From NCBI GenBank assembly GCA_003008705.1, contig PDUO01000031.1, positions 310,001 to 374,000 of the forward strand: a stretch of 64,000 nucleotides of DNA. Reading direction: 5' to 3'. Made by a program: the position numbers and the translations under genes. Shown one piece after another: positions 1 through 12,311 of the stretch (position 1 is its first letter; each line of letters begins with the position of its first letter). Under the pieces are notes generated by a model, which ran no database searches, was not told where the DNA came from, and saw nothing but the letters and a program-made list of their open reading frames with translations. This stretch comes from Pezicula radicicola (taxonomy: Eukaryota > Ascomycota > Leotiomycetes > Helotiales > Dermateaceae).

Positions 1-122
1 CGACGATAGCAGCAAGAGCTGCTGTGGACTGGATGGTCTATATGAGTTAGTCATCGTTACAAAGTCTAGTGTATTAAACCTACGTGGTCGAGGTTGGTCC
101 GGTGCAGGGCGGCCGAGAGGGC

Positions 123-280
123 ATCACCCCTCATCCTCATCCTCATCCTCATCCTCATCCTCATCTCCATCATCTCCATCTCCATCTCGTGCTGCTGCTG
201 CTGCTGCTGCTGCTGGTCATGGTGATGGTGATGGTGGTGGTAGTGGTAGTGGTTGTCGTCGTCGTCGTCGTCGTCGTCGC
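123..280. repeat. Stack of different trinucleotide and hexanucleotide repeats
   Basis: Adjacent simple repeats run in series on the + strand: CCTCAT hexamers (about 129-167), CTCCAT units (168-188), CTG triplets (190-215), GGTGAT/GGTGGT/AGT units (216-252) and GTC triplets (253-280). All have periods of 3 or 6, so a reading frame stays open through them on both strands. On the minus strand it would encode runs of Asp, His, Gln and alternating Met/Glu and Met/Arg. No domain is visible in either frame, so I treat this as non-coding microsatellite. Confidence 0.9.
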
Positions 281-600
281 TAAACAGGCGACGTCTTGTC
301 GCCGCTCGGCGAAGTGGCGGGACCGCGAGACCACCGGAGAAGTGGCGGAGGTGGCGAGGAGGAGCTATGGCGGCCGGAGGAGCGTTGGGGACGGAGACGG
401 AGGCGGGGGCGGAAGCGGGGGCGAGAGGAGTGATGAGGGCCAGAGAAGTCAATTGAGGGGGGAGAGGTGCTGGGCTTGGGGAGGGCGGGTCGTTGAGCGT
501 CTTTCTTCGCTCTTGTCTACGCACCTATAAAATAAAGGCCCCGTTAGCATGGATGCAACAATACTAAGTAAGACCGCTGAGCAATCCTTTCTCATCTCGA

Positions 601-778
601 GCCACCCCCTTATTCAGGGAGTCCACAGTACTCCGTGAGTCGCACATATAGTGTAAAGACTACCCACTGATGCCAGTATCAGTGAGCCGGACTGCCGCCC
701 CTTATTCAGGGACTGAACTCAGCCGCCCCTTATTCAGGGACTGCACTCAAGCCGCTCCTTATTCAGGGACTGCACTTG
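601..778. repeat. 28-base tandem repeat (three units) plus one outlying copy
   Basis: Three consecutive units, 694-721, 722-749 and 751-778, share the core CCTTATTCAGGGACTG with few changes. The second and third are separated by one extra A. A diverged copy of the core (CCTTATTCAGGGAGT) lies upstream at about 606-622. There are no regularly spaced unique spacers and no adjacent gene. It is a small minisatellite of unknown role. Confidence 0.85.
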
Positions 779-1740
779 AAGATGTGGACTCAGCAACACA
801 CAAGAAAACTCCACCATCTCTGTTGAGGAAGATACCCCCGAACCAAAGTAGGCCGGTTTGCTGCACCACATTGCAATAGGCATCGAACATGCCCAACAGA
901 TAGGTCAAGATAGGCAGGGCACTGACACCTTAACGCCGTTTCATTTCTTGTGTGGGCGGGGTTGGGGTGGTCTTACAGTTGCTGGGCCCGCAGGCTTCTG
1001 CTGTCGCTCCTTGGGAGCCTGGTCGTCGTCGTCCCTAAAACAACACAGGTTAGCAAATGTGCAGCATAAGGCGCAATGATAGCAGAAAGTGGAACGGCAT
1101 AGTAGTGAGGTGTTGATATGTAGAGTCGTGCTACTAGGAGAAGTGCTCCCGATCGATAAGGATATGCCAATAGGAGCTGCTTCATTGCAAGGCATTAGGC
1201 TCTACTGGTAATAGAGGTCTGTTTGACTTTAACGGGCGTAGACATCGGTTGGTGATAATATCCAACAATTCGAGGAATAGTAGCCAGCCATTTGTCCGAG
1301 GGCATTCGAGGAAGACTAGGAACAGAGAAACTTGGTTTACTCACATGATTGAGGTGGGCGTGGTGAGGGCTTTCTGTCCGCAGAGATGTTAGCTTAAGCA
1401 GAAGACAAAAAGGAGGTAAACTACTGCCGTAACCCAAGGGAAGAACTTACGAAGTCTTTCTGGTTACTCTAGAAAATCGAAAAAACTAGAAGAACATGGT
1501 CAGTAAACCTCCTGTCTGAACAACGATAGTGCGAATGACAACACTACGATAATAGTAATGCAGGGACTAAGGCAGATAGGAGTAAAGTTGGGGATACGTA
1601 CGACTTGTAGTGTGGGTGCGCCGGGGAGGAAAAGGAGAAGAGAGAAGAGAAGAAAAAAGAAAGGTAGAAAGGATTGGGGCAGCACTCGCATGCCGGACTA
1701 GTGTACCTTCCTGCTTGGTTAAACAGAAGAGGAAGTCTCA
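779..1740. other. No recognisable gene
   Basis: Only short reading frames of ordinary length occur here. A purine-rich stretch (about 1618-1672) is low complexity. I see no domain, splice-site series or RNA gene that I can support. Confidence 0.5.
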
Positions 1741-2119
1741 TTGTCGTTGGAATTGCGAGGAGAGGGTGCCGTCATAATTAGTAGAGGAAGGAACGAGACC
1801 CCAAGAGACATCTATCTCCGGAGACGCTGCAGCAAGAGACCTTCTACACCCTCGACTCTTTCCCTCAGTCTCTTCCCGTATCTCGTAGCTATTCTTGATG
1901 GCGAGGAAGAATGTACACTATTTGGCATTCCGAACAGTATTCTAGAAACCTCGCATCCATATAAATTAAACGGAGCACTACTCCCCGATCTTGAACCTGA
2001 GGGAATACACAACATCTTAAAAATGCATATCAGCAGTTTCTTCGCTCCCTCAACCTTTTGACCACTGCACCAAATATACCAGCTCTCTTCTCTCCTCCAA
2101 CGCTCAAGGAGCAATGGCG

Positions 2120-2995
2120 ATAAACCCCAAGTGGCTAAGCGATGGTCGTTCTTGCTCAACTATACGATGCATACTACGGAGGTTAACCTACTATGTCGCA
2201 AAGGAAGACTCCATATCCCAGATGGAATACTCTTGCCACCACCCAGCAGCCTCGAAATCATATCTCTTGTTGAATATGGTGAATATATGGGAATAGTCAT
2301 GTGATTGCCCATTCTGGCACTGTAGCTTCCACACCGAACACAATACAAGCCACTATTGCCTACATGTTGCTGCTGTCCATATTCTGCCTACTCAACATCT
2401 CTTCTACCAGCAACCGAATGTAGTATTTTTCAAAAAGCACTCACTATATCTGGACTAGACGAAAAATTGAAATCATTATGACAAAAAGGGTGGCATTATT
2501 TTTTTTGTTCCTACCAATACCAGTTTCTCCTCCCTCGGAAAAGGAAGCAACGATTTTCTCTTTGGTGGTACCTCTGAAGGAACAGCTAGTCTCAAAATCT
2601 TATTGAAACATATTGTTTTGAATGAAATATTCTATGGTAATATCTAGTACAAAAATTCATCTCTCTCTTGTGATTACGAACATAAAAAACTTGAGGGTGA
2701 AGAAGCGAAGAGGCATGCGATGAGACATATTAGTGGTGTTAGACGGAGAAGTGTTACTAATCTTTTGGGTAGGTTGGTACATTTTGATTTGAAGAGGGAT
2801 GGGGGGATTATTGATGTTAGGGTTAATGGGAGGGCGTTGTTCTTTCGGGATGGGAATTCTGGGGATGGAGTTGTTCATGTTGTTGAGGGAGTGTTGGTTC
2901 CTCCGCTCAGAGATGGAGTGGATGACGAGGTGGAGTGGGGGGGAAGGGAGTGTGATTTTGAGGGGTTGAGGGAGAGGTTACTGGGGTGGTTGTAA
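2120..2995 (+). pseudogene. Decayed fasciclin (FAS1) domain gene, fragments only
   Basis: Two pieces resemble the end of FAS1 domains, which are adhesion or secreted-surface modules that typically close with a motif such as DGVVHVVDxVLVPP. The 3' piece (2720-2995) encodes GDGVVHVVEGVLVPP after a stretch with IIDVRVNGRA, which fits the last strands of a FAS1 domain. The 5' piece (about 2124-2275) encodes GRLHIPDGILLPPPSSLEII, like the join between two FAS1 domains of fungal two-domain proteins. Between them (2300-2700) the sequence is AT-rich and full of stops, and no signal peptide or first domain can be read upstream. I infer a former two-domain FAS1 gene whose middle has decayed. The assignment rests on motif resemblance alone. 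Confidence 0.45.
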
Positions 2996-5900
2996 TGGTA
3001 ATTATAGAGTGAGTTATATTTGAATCGATGTACGCCAAAGAATTCGATTTCCCTTGAAATTGGTCTCCTTGAAAACATGTCTCAGTTGATGCTTACTTAG
3101 GCAATAAATAAACCACCAGAATCATACCAGCTTACGTCGCCACAACAGCGAAAAAGTTAAGTGACTAGCGACGTCGCTTGTTATAAAAGGTTTACTTTTT
3201 AATATACTTTACTAAGCATCAAATCAGAGTTTCCATTGGCACTTAATCTGTAATAGTTTAGGCTTCAAGGTGACAGACCCTTTGAATTCAAAAGTAGTAA
3301 AGACACATATCACAGTATTACAAACCCTTTTTAAATTAACATTCTAGCTATACTTCGAGCACTTCATGGCATCAACATTACAGATCCTCCCTTTTAACTT
3401 TTGAAATCACACTTGATAAGCTTTTGGTGTTGCATAAGTCAATGGACTGAGATTATTAATTCTCTTGATCTATTAGTAAAAGAATTTTGCCTCCTTCGTT
3501 ATTATTCTCTTTTATGTGATTGGTAATAATGATTCTTGGGGGATGACTTGTAAGGAGACTTTCGTCCGTGTATGAGAATCAAAAGTCATCTTTCACGCTA
3601 GCACTTCTTGTCTTCTTCTCACGAAGTATGAAGTGCTTAATTCTGTGTATTCGCCTAACCAAGGATTTTAAGTAGTAGCGAAACTAACCAATCGTGTTTT
3701 CACTTTACCATGTTGCTTTTAAAGTTTAAAAATTAGAGAATTGTCTGTGCTACAAAGTAGATAAAGTATTCCAGCCCCTCGGAGTAAATACATCATCTTG
3801 TACCTGGTCAAACATACTACTGTAGAATAAACATTTCTTTACACCGGGAAAAGTACTGTGTCCAGGGTAATACTTTAAATAAAGACAAGGTTCATTATCG
3901 CAGTCTGTGCAAAGACAAAATATTGTCAGTTCGCTGAGCTTAAATGCGAAATTGAACGATGATACGATGATAATACGCTACCGATTTAAGGTTCTTATAG
4001 AGAAACAGCCAGGTACGGATGTCATTGCGAAAGTTAAACGATCTTGGCTTCACACTTCTGCTGAGCTAAGCTTATATATATACTTCGTAGGAAGCCTTGA
4101 TTCGTAATGCGTTTTAGAAACTTTGCCTTTTATGTTAAATCAAGAGTAATCCATACGTCGCGGTATATTGTCTTCCAAAGACAAGTAAATGAAACATTGA
4201 GAGCTTATTCCTTAATCATAAGGAGAGAAATCATTTCAAGTTAGTATACTTCTGTAATGTATGGTTGTAAGTTTATAATTCTATGCTTGTAAAACTAAAG
4301 CAGTGCGTTTTCTTGTTTAGTCAGGAAGTGGAATCCTTTTTAAAATGCACTAAGATTTAGTTTTCTTAATATGTATAGTATAGTACAGTGAATACAGAAG
4401 AAGTGAAGAACGCCTCCGAGGAGGCAAATTAGAAGGTACTGCTAAGAACTCTACCTTGAACTAAGACCATAAAAGGATATGTATACAGGCATACTTATTT
4501 CCTTGATTTGAGAGATATAATAAGAAAATCTAAGAAGAGTAGTATATGAATAAACTAACATCCTCTACAAGGATAATTGTTACAGTAATATAATTTATTA
4601 GTGCCTAGAAACGAAATCATAAAGCTGCTTCCTATTTCTAGTTAGAGCAGTATAATATAAGAAATAAGAGCGCTAACATTAAGGAGTAGTAGAAAATAAT
4701 TAGTAGTAAAAAAATGACTTACTTAAGGAATACAAAGCTGAATGTAAAGGAAGTGTAATAGAAGAGTAACATGTAATAAATTTGCCTTAGGAAAAATAAG
4801 TTTACAACTAAGAAGCGATTTTATTTATTCTATCTTAAACTAGTAGGATACAAAATTCGAATCCTTCTTGCAAGATGTTGCAAGAAAGACTTTGCAATAC
4901 AAAGTATAAGCTTGCTGCTACCTTTATTCCTCTAATACTATATCTAATATTTTATAAGTAACGCTTTGTGTTGTATATCAGGAGTGTAAGAAAGTAGAAG
5001 GATCTCTTAACGTATTCAATACTTGCGGCGAGGCTAATACTTATTGTGAGTCTTGCTTTTGTCATTCACAGAGTCTGCAGAACCCTCTATGCGATAATAC
5101 TATTTGTAAAGCCTATACTAATATAAAACTAGATTTCCTACATTTTTAAGTAACAGTTCATTGTCTTTTAGCACTTCTCCTGCACTTCTCTTAAAATAAA
5201 GTTAAGATAACTGCTGTCACTGCCTACAATCTTGTTAAGGTTTTCCCAAGGAGTTCAATCTAGAAACAGCTTGAGTTATTAAACAAACAAACAGTAAAAG
5301 CCCTCTTTATTCTTCCTTTCCACTTTCTCCTAACCACCTAGTTTTTCCTCTTTGTCCTCTTCGATATCTCTATCCTCCTCGGCCTCTTCATTGTTGTCGT
5401 TTTTTTTGTTGTCCTAATTATCAAGAATTGGAAATGTCTTGTCCTAGAAAGTTGATATTATAATCTAGGTCAAATTCGGGATCTACTACGGAGTTAATCG
5501 CAGGTTCTCCAAGCTCATTCGAAGCCTAGCAAATAGTAGGACATTATCAAGCATGCTAGCATTCCTTAGCTTACCAAATGGCCCTATCCAAATTAATCTT
5601 GTTTTCGCTACTCACAGCCAGCAATGTTAAAATTCATATGATCGAGAACCCGACTACAATGTGTGTGTACAGCTGCATAATTATTATACCAGCAATTTCT
5701 TGATCTAAAATAACTAAGGGTTCGTGCAAGAAGAAGAGGTAGAGAGCAATAGAAACCGAATTTCATCTTCTCGACGGCCTGGGCGTTTGTTGCTAGATTA
5801 GAATTTGTTGTCATTATTCTTTCTTGTTTGTTACTCACCTTATAAACTTGAGTTTATAGTAGTGTAGTAGTTATTTCAGACTTTTAACTCACTGAGTAGA

Positions 5901-6450
5901 ATGGATAATAGATTTCTGGATAAGATGTCGCCTTACAGATATAATGACATATTAACATACCTGAAGTTTAATTGTGTTAGTTTTCTCTCTGAATTGCAAA
6001 CGTGCCGGGATGTGCAGTGGATATATATAATGGAATTTTAGCTAGAAAGTTAGTAGTATAGATGAGTAGGATAAAGAATAGAGAAATAAAGGACGAGCCA
6101 AATGACAACAAGATAAAAGATGGCAAGGATATCAAGTGGTCTTTAGATTTAAAGGAATCTATCTATCCATTCAAGTTGCAACTAGTCTACTTCCTATGAT
6201 TTATTCTAATGCTCTTTTTCCTATTTTAAGCTAGCATAAGATATCTGAAGAGCTGTAGGAATTCGATTGCTTTGCGAGCTTTTAACAAAGAGATAATAGC
6301 ATCCTTTAGTTGCTAAACATCGATTGCTTAGTTCCTACTATAATACTATTGTTTTGTTGAACATGATTGGAACGTAAGTTTCTGAATTGTTCTGGAAAAG
6401 TATATTAAATCAACATTCTAAAATCTACTAATATAAAAGAGTGTACAGTT
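2996..6450. other. Gene-free AT-rich block
   Basis: About 3.4 kb with strong A/T excess, many TA steps and stop codons in all frames. No reading frame longer than about 76 codons occurs and no domain is visible. In Pezizomycotina such blocks are commonly old transposons mutated by RIP. I could not recognise a parent element here, so that origin is an inference from composition. Confidence 0.6.
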
Positions 6451-9400
6451 TTCTTACTACAACACAATGGCATACATACCTCTCAAGCACAAGAAAACAA
6501 AGCACCAAGTCTTAACATCTTTCTCTATCAAAATTCTACCACTCACATCTAAATATACAACCCCTATTCTAAAACCCAAATAAACAACAAAAACCAACCT
6601 CAAAATAGACCACCAAACCTCCATCCCAAACCACCACTCCACCTCACATCATCAGCCGCAAATCTTCACACCTCGCCTAAACATCAAAGCACCTTGCCGC
6701 ACCTCGCACCTCGCATCTCACTATCCATCTTCTCATCCATCCTCAAAAACTCTCTTCAAGCTACTCGCATCACAAGCCACAAAAACCAGCAACACTCATA
6801 AAGCATCAAAAACAAACCCCCCGGAATATCTTTCTTACAGTACGCGTACTACCAGTATTCGTACCCACTCCACGCCACACCCACACCACCACCACACTCA
6901 AAGACATCGCATAAACCACCCCACCAAAATCACTAACCACGCTTACCCCAAAACAGGTCAATGCGACAAATCCGAGGCGTGCGAAGCCAACATTTCAATG
7001 GCATGAAGAATCCATCCATTTTCTACCATTCACAAAAAAACGTGTACGTTTGTAAGGACTATTTATGAGTATAAGAAGGATTCGAGACGTGTGGTTGCGT
7101 ACTTCACCTCTGTAAGTTTAAAGTTTGTTCTTTTTTTTTTTGGATTTGCTTGATCTTCCTGGCCTTTTTGGGGGGTGGTAACGCGTGGGAGGGTTAGGGT
7201 ATTGGTATGGGATGGGATGGGATGTTGATAGGATGAATTGATATTTGTAGATCTTTTATGGGGTTTTCTTGATCGGGTTTTGATAGTTCTGGTACGGTAG
7301 AGTATTTTGGGGTTTTTTTTGGAGAGGAGGAGATGTACCGGGTTTTTTGATGGTATGTTTTTTTTTAGAGTTTTTTTGTGGTTGAGGAGATCTGTGAGTT
7401 TTTTATTCGTTGGATGTTTTTATTGTTTTTTTTATTGTTTATTGGGAGAAACATCTCGTATTTTTGAAAATATTCGGAAAAGTATTCGGAAAAGTATTCG
7501 GGAAAATATTGCTAGTGGAAACTCAAATGTCTTGCAATGCTTCCTGTCTTACAGAATGCAATACCAGCGAGCTGCTGATTTGGGAAAGTTCTCATCGACA
7601 AGGTCAAGAAGTTTTCATGTGTGTATGGAATTTACTGTACTGTACTGTATTCACGATGATATTCTCACGTCTCGCGTTTCCATAAGATTTCAATGATTTC
7701 TTCTTGCGCGACAGATAATCACCGTGATTTCTCCCTCGTGCTGCACGGCACGGCACGGGACGGTCACTATCACTGCTAGTACTATAACAGTACTCGAAAA
7801 ATGGCGCATTATTTGCTGAAAGTGACAAGTCCCAAGATACTGAGCTAAGCTTCATGTTGGAACGTGTAGGCACGTTCTCACACTGGCACACGGGCGAGAT
7901 GGTGACAGCTCACAGGTAGAGAAAGAGGGGGAGGCTGGGGAAGTCGTCGTTTGACAAGTATTTAATCTCCGAGAGGATGGCTTTGGTCGGTATTGTATGG
8001 ACGGCTTAGAGAGATGTCATGTCACTACTTGCTGTAGGTAATGGTACTGAGTCATACCTACTACTAGTAGAACTGGGCTGTGCTGTAAGGCCTATGAGAG
8101 AGGGACAGGTAAATCCCGTTTTGGTGGTTGGGCCTGGACTTGCATTCTAGCTTTAGTCTAGAGATTTAGAGGCTTGGAGTTAGAGCTTGTAGGTTTGAGT
8201 TGTAGAAGCTTGTTGATTGACAGCTTTACTGCAGAGTCCGTAATTTTGAAGTTGTTGTTGGAGGATTTGGACTTGGGGTCTTGGGAGGGCTGTACGAAAT
8301 TCATATAGATTGGATTGATGTGATCTGAGGAAGTGAACTTTCACTTGGTCCTCGGAGAGGAGAGCTACCGGTATGAAGGGAGCAATCTCTCTTGGCTTGC
8401 TGGTATTGTGAATTAGATGGGTAAACCTCGTTGGTACAAATACTGAAAATAGCTTAAAGACTTTTAAACTCATGTTCGTGGATGTGACCTGTGGAGATGG
8501 TTTGGAGAGAAATTCATGTATATTAATCCCCAGGTTTTCTCATCCACTAGGAGAGCTACAACAGACTTAATAAGATAGACCATATCGACCTGGGTCTTTC
8601 TATCCCCCATAGAAATACTTCATTCAGTAAAAGAGACAACTCAGAAGCTTTCATGATTTGTTCATTTCTCACAACTGACAGAGAAGAAAGAGCTTTTAGA
8701 GTTTTTCTTCAGGGACTTCAAACATATTAATCTCCGCCTTTTGCAATCTCATCGCCAGCTTTTATCTTCATGCGGCAGCATCCGGTCTACCGACAACCGT
8801 ACCCAATTGCTGGAGAGTTGACAGCACCGACAGTAGGCTACGAACGCTGAGCTTGTTTCGCCGTTTAGCTCGTGAGATATATTAATTTCTTTGATGATCA
8901 TGATTCAGAGGCACTGGTCCGTATGTATCCAGGGAAGAAAGGAAATTAAAGGGGAGGAGGGGGAGATAAGAATAACCTTAAGCTAGTCAAGACTTGAGCT
9001 AAGAAAGAGTTGGCCCGGCGGGCCCGGCGAGCACGGCTACTCAGGCTGTTGGCCCGAGAGTACAGTAGTGGGATATTTTGAGCTTGTCCTCGCTTACCTT
9101 CCGTCGGCAATAATAATAATAAGTATGATAGATGGGATCTCCGGAGAGAGCAAAATGATCGTCCTCGTTTTTCAGGTTGCACATCCTCACATCCTCGCAT
9201 CTTTCGCATGGACCAGTGCTGCACTTCAGACGAAAGTCTTCGGAGAAAATTTCATTCTTTTTCTCGCATTGCCTGTCACATGTCGCATGTTGCGTGTTTT
9301 GTGCCTTGTGCCTTGGCTTTGGCTTTGTGCTTGCTGGACGAAATGTCGGGCGAAATACGGGCGAAGAAGTTATGAATAGCATACTGTACAGTACTTATAA

Positions 9401-10499
9401 CAGAATCCTACCGGTTTGAAAACCACGTGCATGCACAACGAGGCCGGTGCAGCTGGGTATACCTGCGTACACAGTACCGGGATAAGGGTAATAAGTAGCT
9501 TTACCGTTGTTACGATTCAGATCCAGGGTTCTTGCGGATTGGGAAACATAGTTTGAACAGAGTCTCCTGCTGTGTGCAAAGAAGCTTGCGAAAGGTTGCA
9601 TGCTTCCCTTACTGGTCAATCGCGAGTGATGTTATCGGGGGGTTGCTGGTAGCGAGAGCTTGAAGCTTCGGAGCGCGCAGGCACAAACACTATAGAAATG
9701 GGAGGGAAGGGAAACCATGAGGATCTCTTGATGCGAGAGGATGGGATATACCGTGCTGTACTGTACCGTATCTCTTTTCCTTGTAATTTGTAATTTTGGA
9801 TTGCGAGAGTCTGAAGGTGTGTGAAGGTAAATCCAGCCCTGCATAAATGACCCTGGATCGTGATATGGAGGTGGCTGTGAATGTATCGTGAACATGGCAA
9901 GAGAGTGCTTCGACAGGACAGCTGATTTGGAGAGGCTGAGACCAATCTCGTACTGAGGCAGCTGAAAGCGTAGTTTTTTTTTAAAGGGCTGAGATCGAGG
10001 AAACCAACGGCAGCTGAAGTTATGTTTCCCAGAGACACTGCGGTTGGGATTGTGGGAGTCCTGAGAGGTGGCCTAACATAGGACGGCCCTATAAGCGATG
10101 GGAACTATAATAATAGCAACGTTTGGAAAAGCGATTAGATTATGAGATCGAAAGTGTCTGATAGTTAGACTCGCTCGATAGACTCTCGATGAGCTTTTTG
10201 ATATAGATGTGTAACCTTGTGAATAAGGGATTGTGACTTGCTGGTCTTGGTTTTGGTCGTTCTGAGTGGTGATGTTTAACCATATTCTCTCTCTTTGACT
10301 TGGCAATGCACCTCAGAATGTACTCAGATACGAGGTGTCGTCGTCAACCCAGCCGCAAGGGTTGAAGGGTGTTGTTTCGAGTCAGTTAGTTCAGTCACGT
10401 GATCCTACAGCGTACCCTACGTACCCTAGCTACAGCGTTCAGCCTCCCTCAGCCTGAGCCTAAGCCTTCTCGATATTAATTGGCGTCATCACGGATGTT
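6451..10499. other. No recognisable gene; low-complexity tracts
   Basis: Short frames occur on both strands (for example 7307-7696 + and 9616-10038 -) but none shows a domain, signal or splice-site series. Low-complexity parts include A/C-rich DNA at 6590-6930, T-runs near 7130 and 7310-7440, and a 12-base tandem repeat at about 7465-7510. Several TACTGTAC-type motifs occur (7633, 9382, 9757). Confidence 0.45.
7465..7510. repeat. Short 12-base tandem repeat
   Basis: About four imperfect copies of the 12-mer TATTCGGAAAAG lie head to tail. The first and last copies vary by one or two bases. Too short and isolated to assign a role. Confidence 0.75.
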
Positions 10500-12311
10500 A
10501 CCCCTAAACCTTTATTTCGACGGCATTTCATCAACTCAACACAACATCACCGAATCCTCAATCCTCTTGCAACTCTGAAAAAAAATATACATTTCGTTGA
10601 ACGCGTACAATTCTGTCTCTTCTTGTCTCTCAATGATTCTCTTGTTGCGCCATCTACTCGTTTTCGTCACGGTTTCCTCTTCAAGCTGATCCAGAAGCCC
10701 TGGTTTTCCACCAGAAGTTTCATCTTCACTCTTGATACACCACGAGCTTCATCGCCGGCGCCACTATCCAGCCTCCCCATGTCGTGGAACGAAAGAACAG
10801 ACCAAACTCACGGTTTCCGTCATTCTCTGGACGAACTCTCGTCTTCCGCCAATGGTTCGCAAGTTTACTTCCGCCCTTGGGATCGTAACTTGAGCTTGTA
10901 CGGAATTACAGCCCAGGCTGTGTAACTTACGCCTTAGCAGTCTCTAAGCCTTCGCAAATCGTGCGATTCAAAGTACTGTACTGTACAGTATCACAGTACC
11001 CAAAGCCTCAGTGCCTCGACGTACTCCGCAAAAGACCTCCTTCTCGTCGTCGTTGTCGCTTCAACTCCGGCATCAGCATCAACTGCCCAAGCCAGCTCCT
11101 TCGCTCGGCAAGTGGCGATCGATTCGTCTTACCATTGTACCTTGCGTACGCTCCAGGGCAGGCCGTTGCGTTTGCTTATCATCGCGAGAAATATGGGATG
11201 TTCTTGCAATGTTTCCTGCGCAAGGCCGCCGACAGGGCCGTGCCCAAGCCCCAATCCACCACGGCACTCAATGCCTTCGTCCACTGAAGACTCGACATTC
11301 GACAAGCGAACAATCCAAAGTAACGACTCGACCAAAGCTGGGATCGTGGAAGGCTTCATATTCTTCTGGTGGCCTTCGGCGCGTCGTTATTGGTTGTTTA
11401 TCGGGTGTGGTCGTACTGGGGCTCTCTGGCACAAGTACGTGGTGTTCTGCAGTAGTACTGTGGTCCCTGTGCTTTGACCCGTCCCTAGGCCCGTTAAGCG
11501 AGCATCTGCGACGGGCTTCGAAACCTCCAATGTGCCTCATCAATGCCTTCAGACCTTGATTGTCCAGGAGTGCTTCACTTCGAAGATCAAGCCCAGACTT
11601 CGGGCTGGGGCTCTATACATGGCCGCCGGCGATGACCTCAGAAGGACCAGTTAGGTACTGGATACCGCTCTATGTCAGCCCACGACCCGTACGTTCCAGC
11701 TTGACTTGCACCCAAAGATCCAAATAAAGTGATTTGCTCTGGGGTGAGTCGCTACTTCGTAGAATTCTTTGTCGACAGCTCCACCAAGTCCAACGCTGAA
11801 ACCCACGTCTAGTGGCAACGGCCTTTCCCCAGCTCCACCGACGACCTACTCGTGCTACTACTATTGTACACTACTGCTCCCCCACCAGCTCAAGGACGAA
11901 CCTAGTACGACGGATTCTTCGAACCCGCGCGCTGACCACTCCTATCGTGCACTAGCGTACATGAAGCTGGCTAGGATTTCTTTCTTATACTTCATGCATT
12001 CCAATAACGCCTCTTCCTCTGGTGTCTCGACCTTTTTCTGATTTTCCTGTCAGTTTGTCGTGACTACTCTTCGATTCGTGGTTGATCCCTTCTACACTGC
12101 TGGCTCAGATTATTGTTTCATCTTTGCTTCTTGTACCAGGCTGGCCTATCGGTGCGCGCCACTCTTTGACATACTTTCATACACCTTAAGCATCTTCCCG
12201 TTGCCTTCTACATCTTCTATCGACATCGAAATTCGATCATCTCTATGACTTAATAACATCTCTACGGCAACGCCTCGGCTCGCTGCCTACGATACTGGAT
12301 TAGAAGGTTGG
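10500..12311 (+). promoter_or_regulatory. Pyrimidine-rich stretch, possible promoter plus long 5' leader of the seven-TM gene
   Basis: The + strand is C/T-rich and G-poor over much of 10.5-12.3 kb, like the transcribed leaders of highly regulated fungal genes. It holds several + strand frames of 60-182 codons (10623-10925, 10961-11287, 11011-11559, 11769-12041, 12060-12248). They lack domains and overlap in different frames, so they would act as upstream ORFs if transcribed. A separate unrecognised gene, or a non-coding RNA, is the alternative. RNA evidence would decide. Confidence 0.35.

Noticed and set aside
66..524. Minus-strand frame of 152 codons with poly-Asp, poly-His, poly-Gln runs
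   Set aside because: It is the translation of period-3 microsatellites and has no domain or splice context. Kept as repeat, not gene.
601..778. Repeated 28-mers considered as a CRISPR array
   Set aside because: The units are directly adjacent without spacers, and the genome is fungal.
2657..3078. Minus-strand frames over the FAS1-like remnant
   Set aside because: Antisense shadows of the G-rich + strand frame; Asn/Pro/Ser-rich without motif.
11011..11559. 182-codon + strand frame as a gene
   Set aside because: No domain, overlaps other frames in the same C/T-rich tract, and has no convincing introns.
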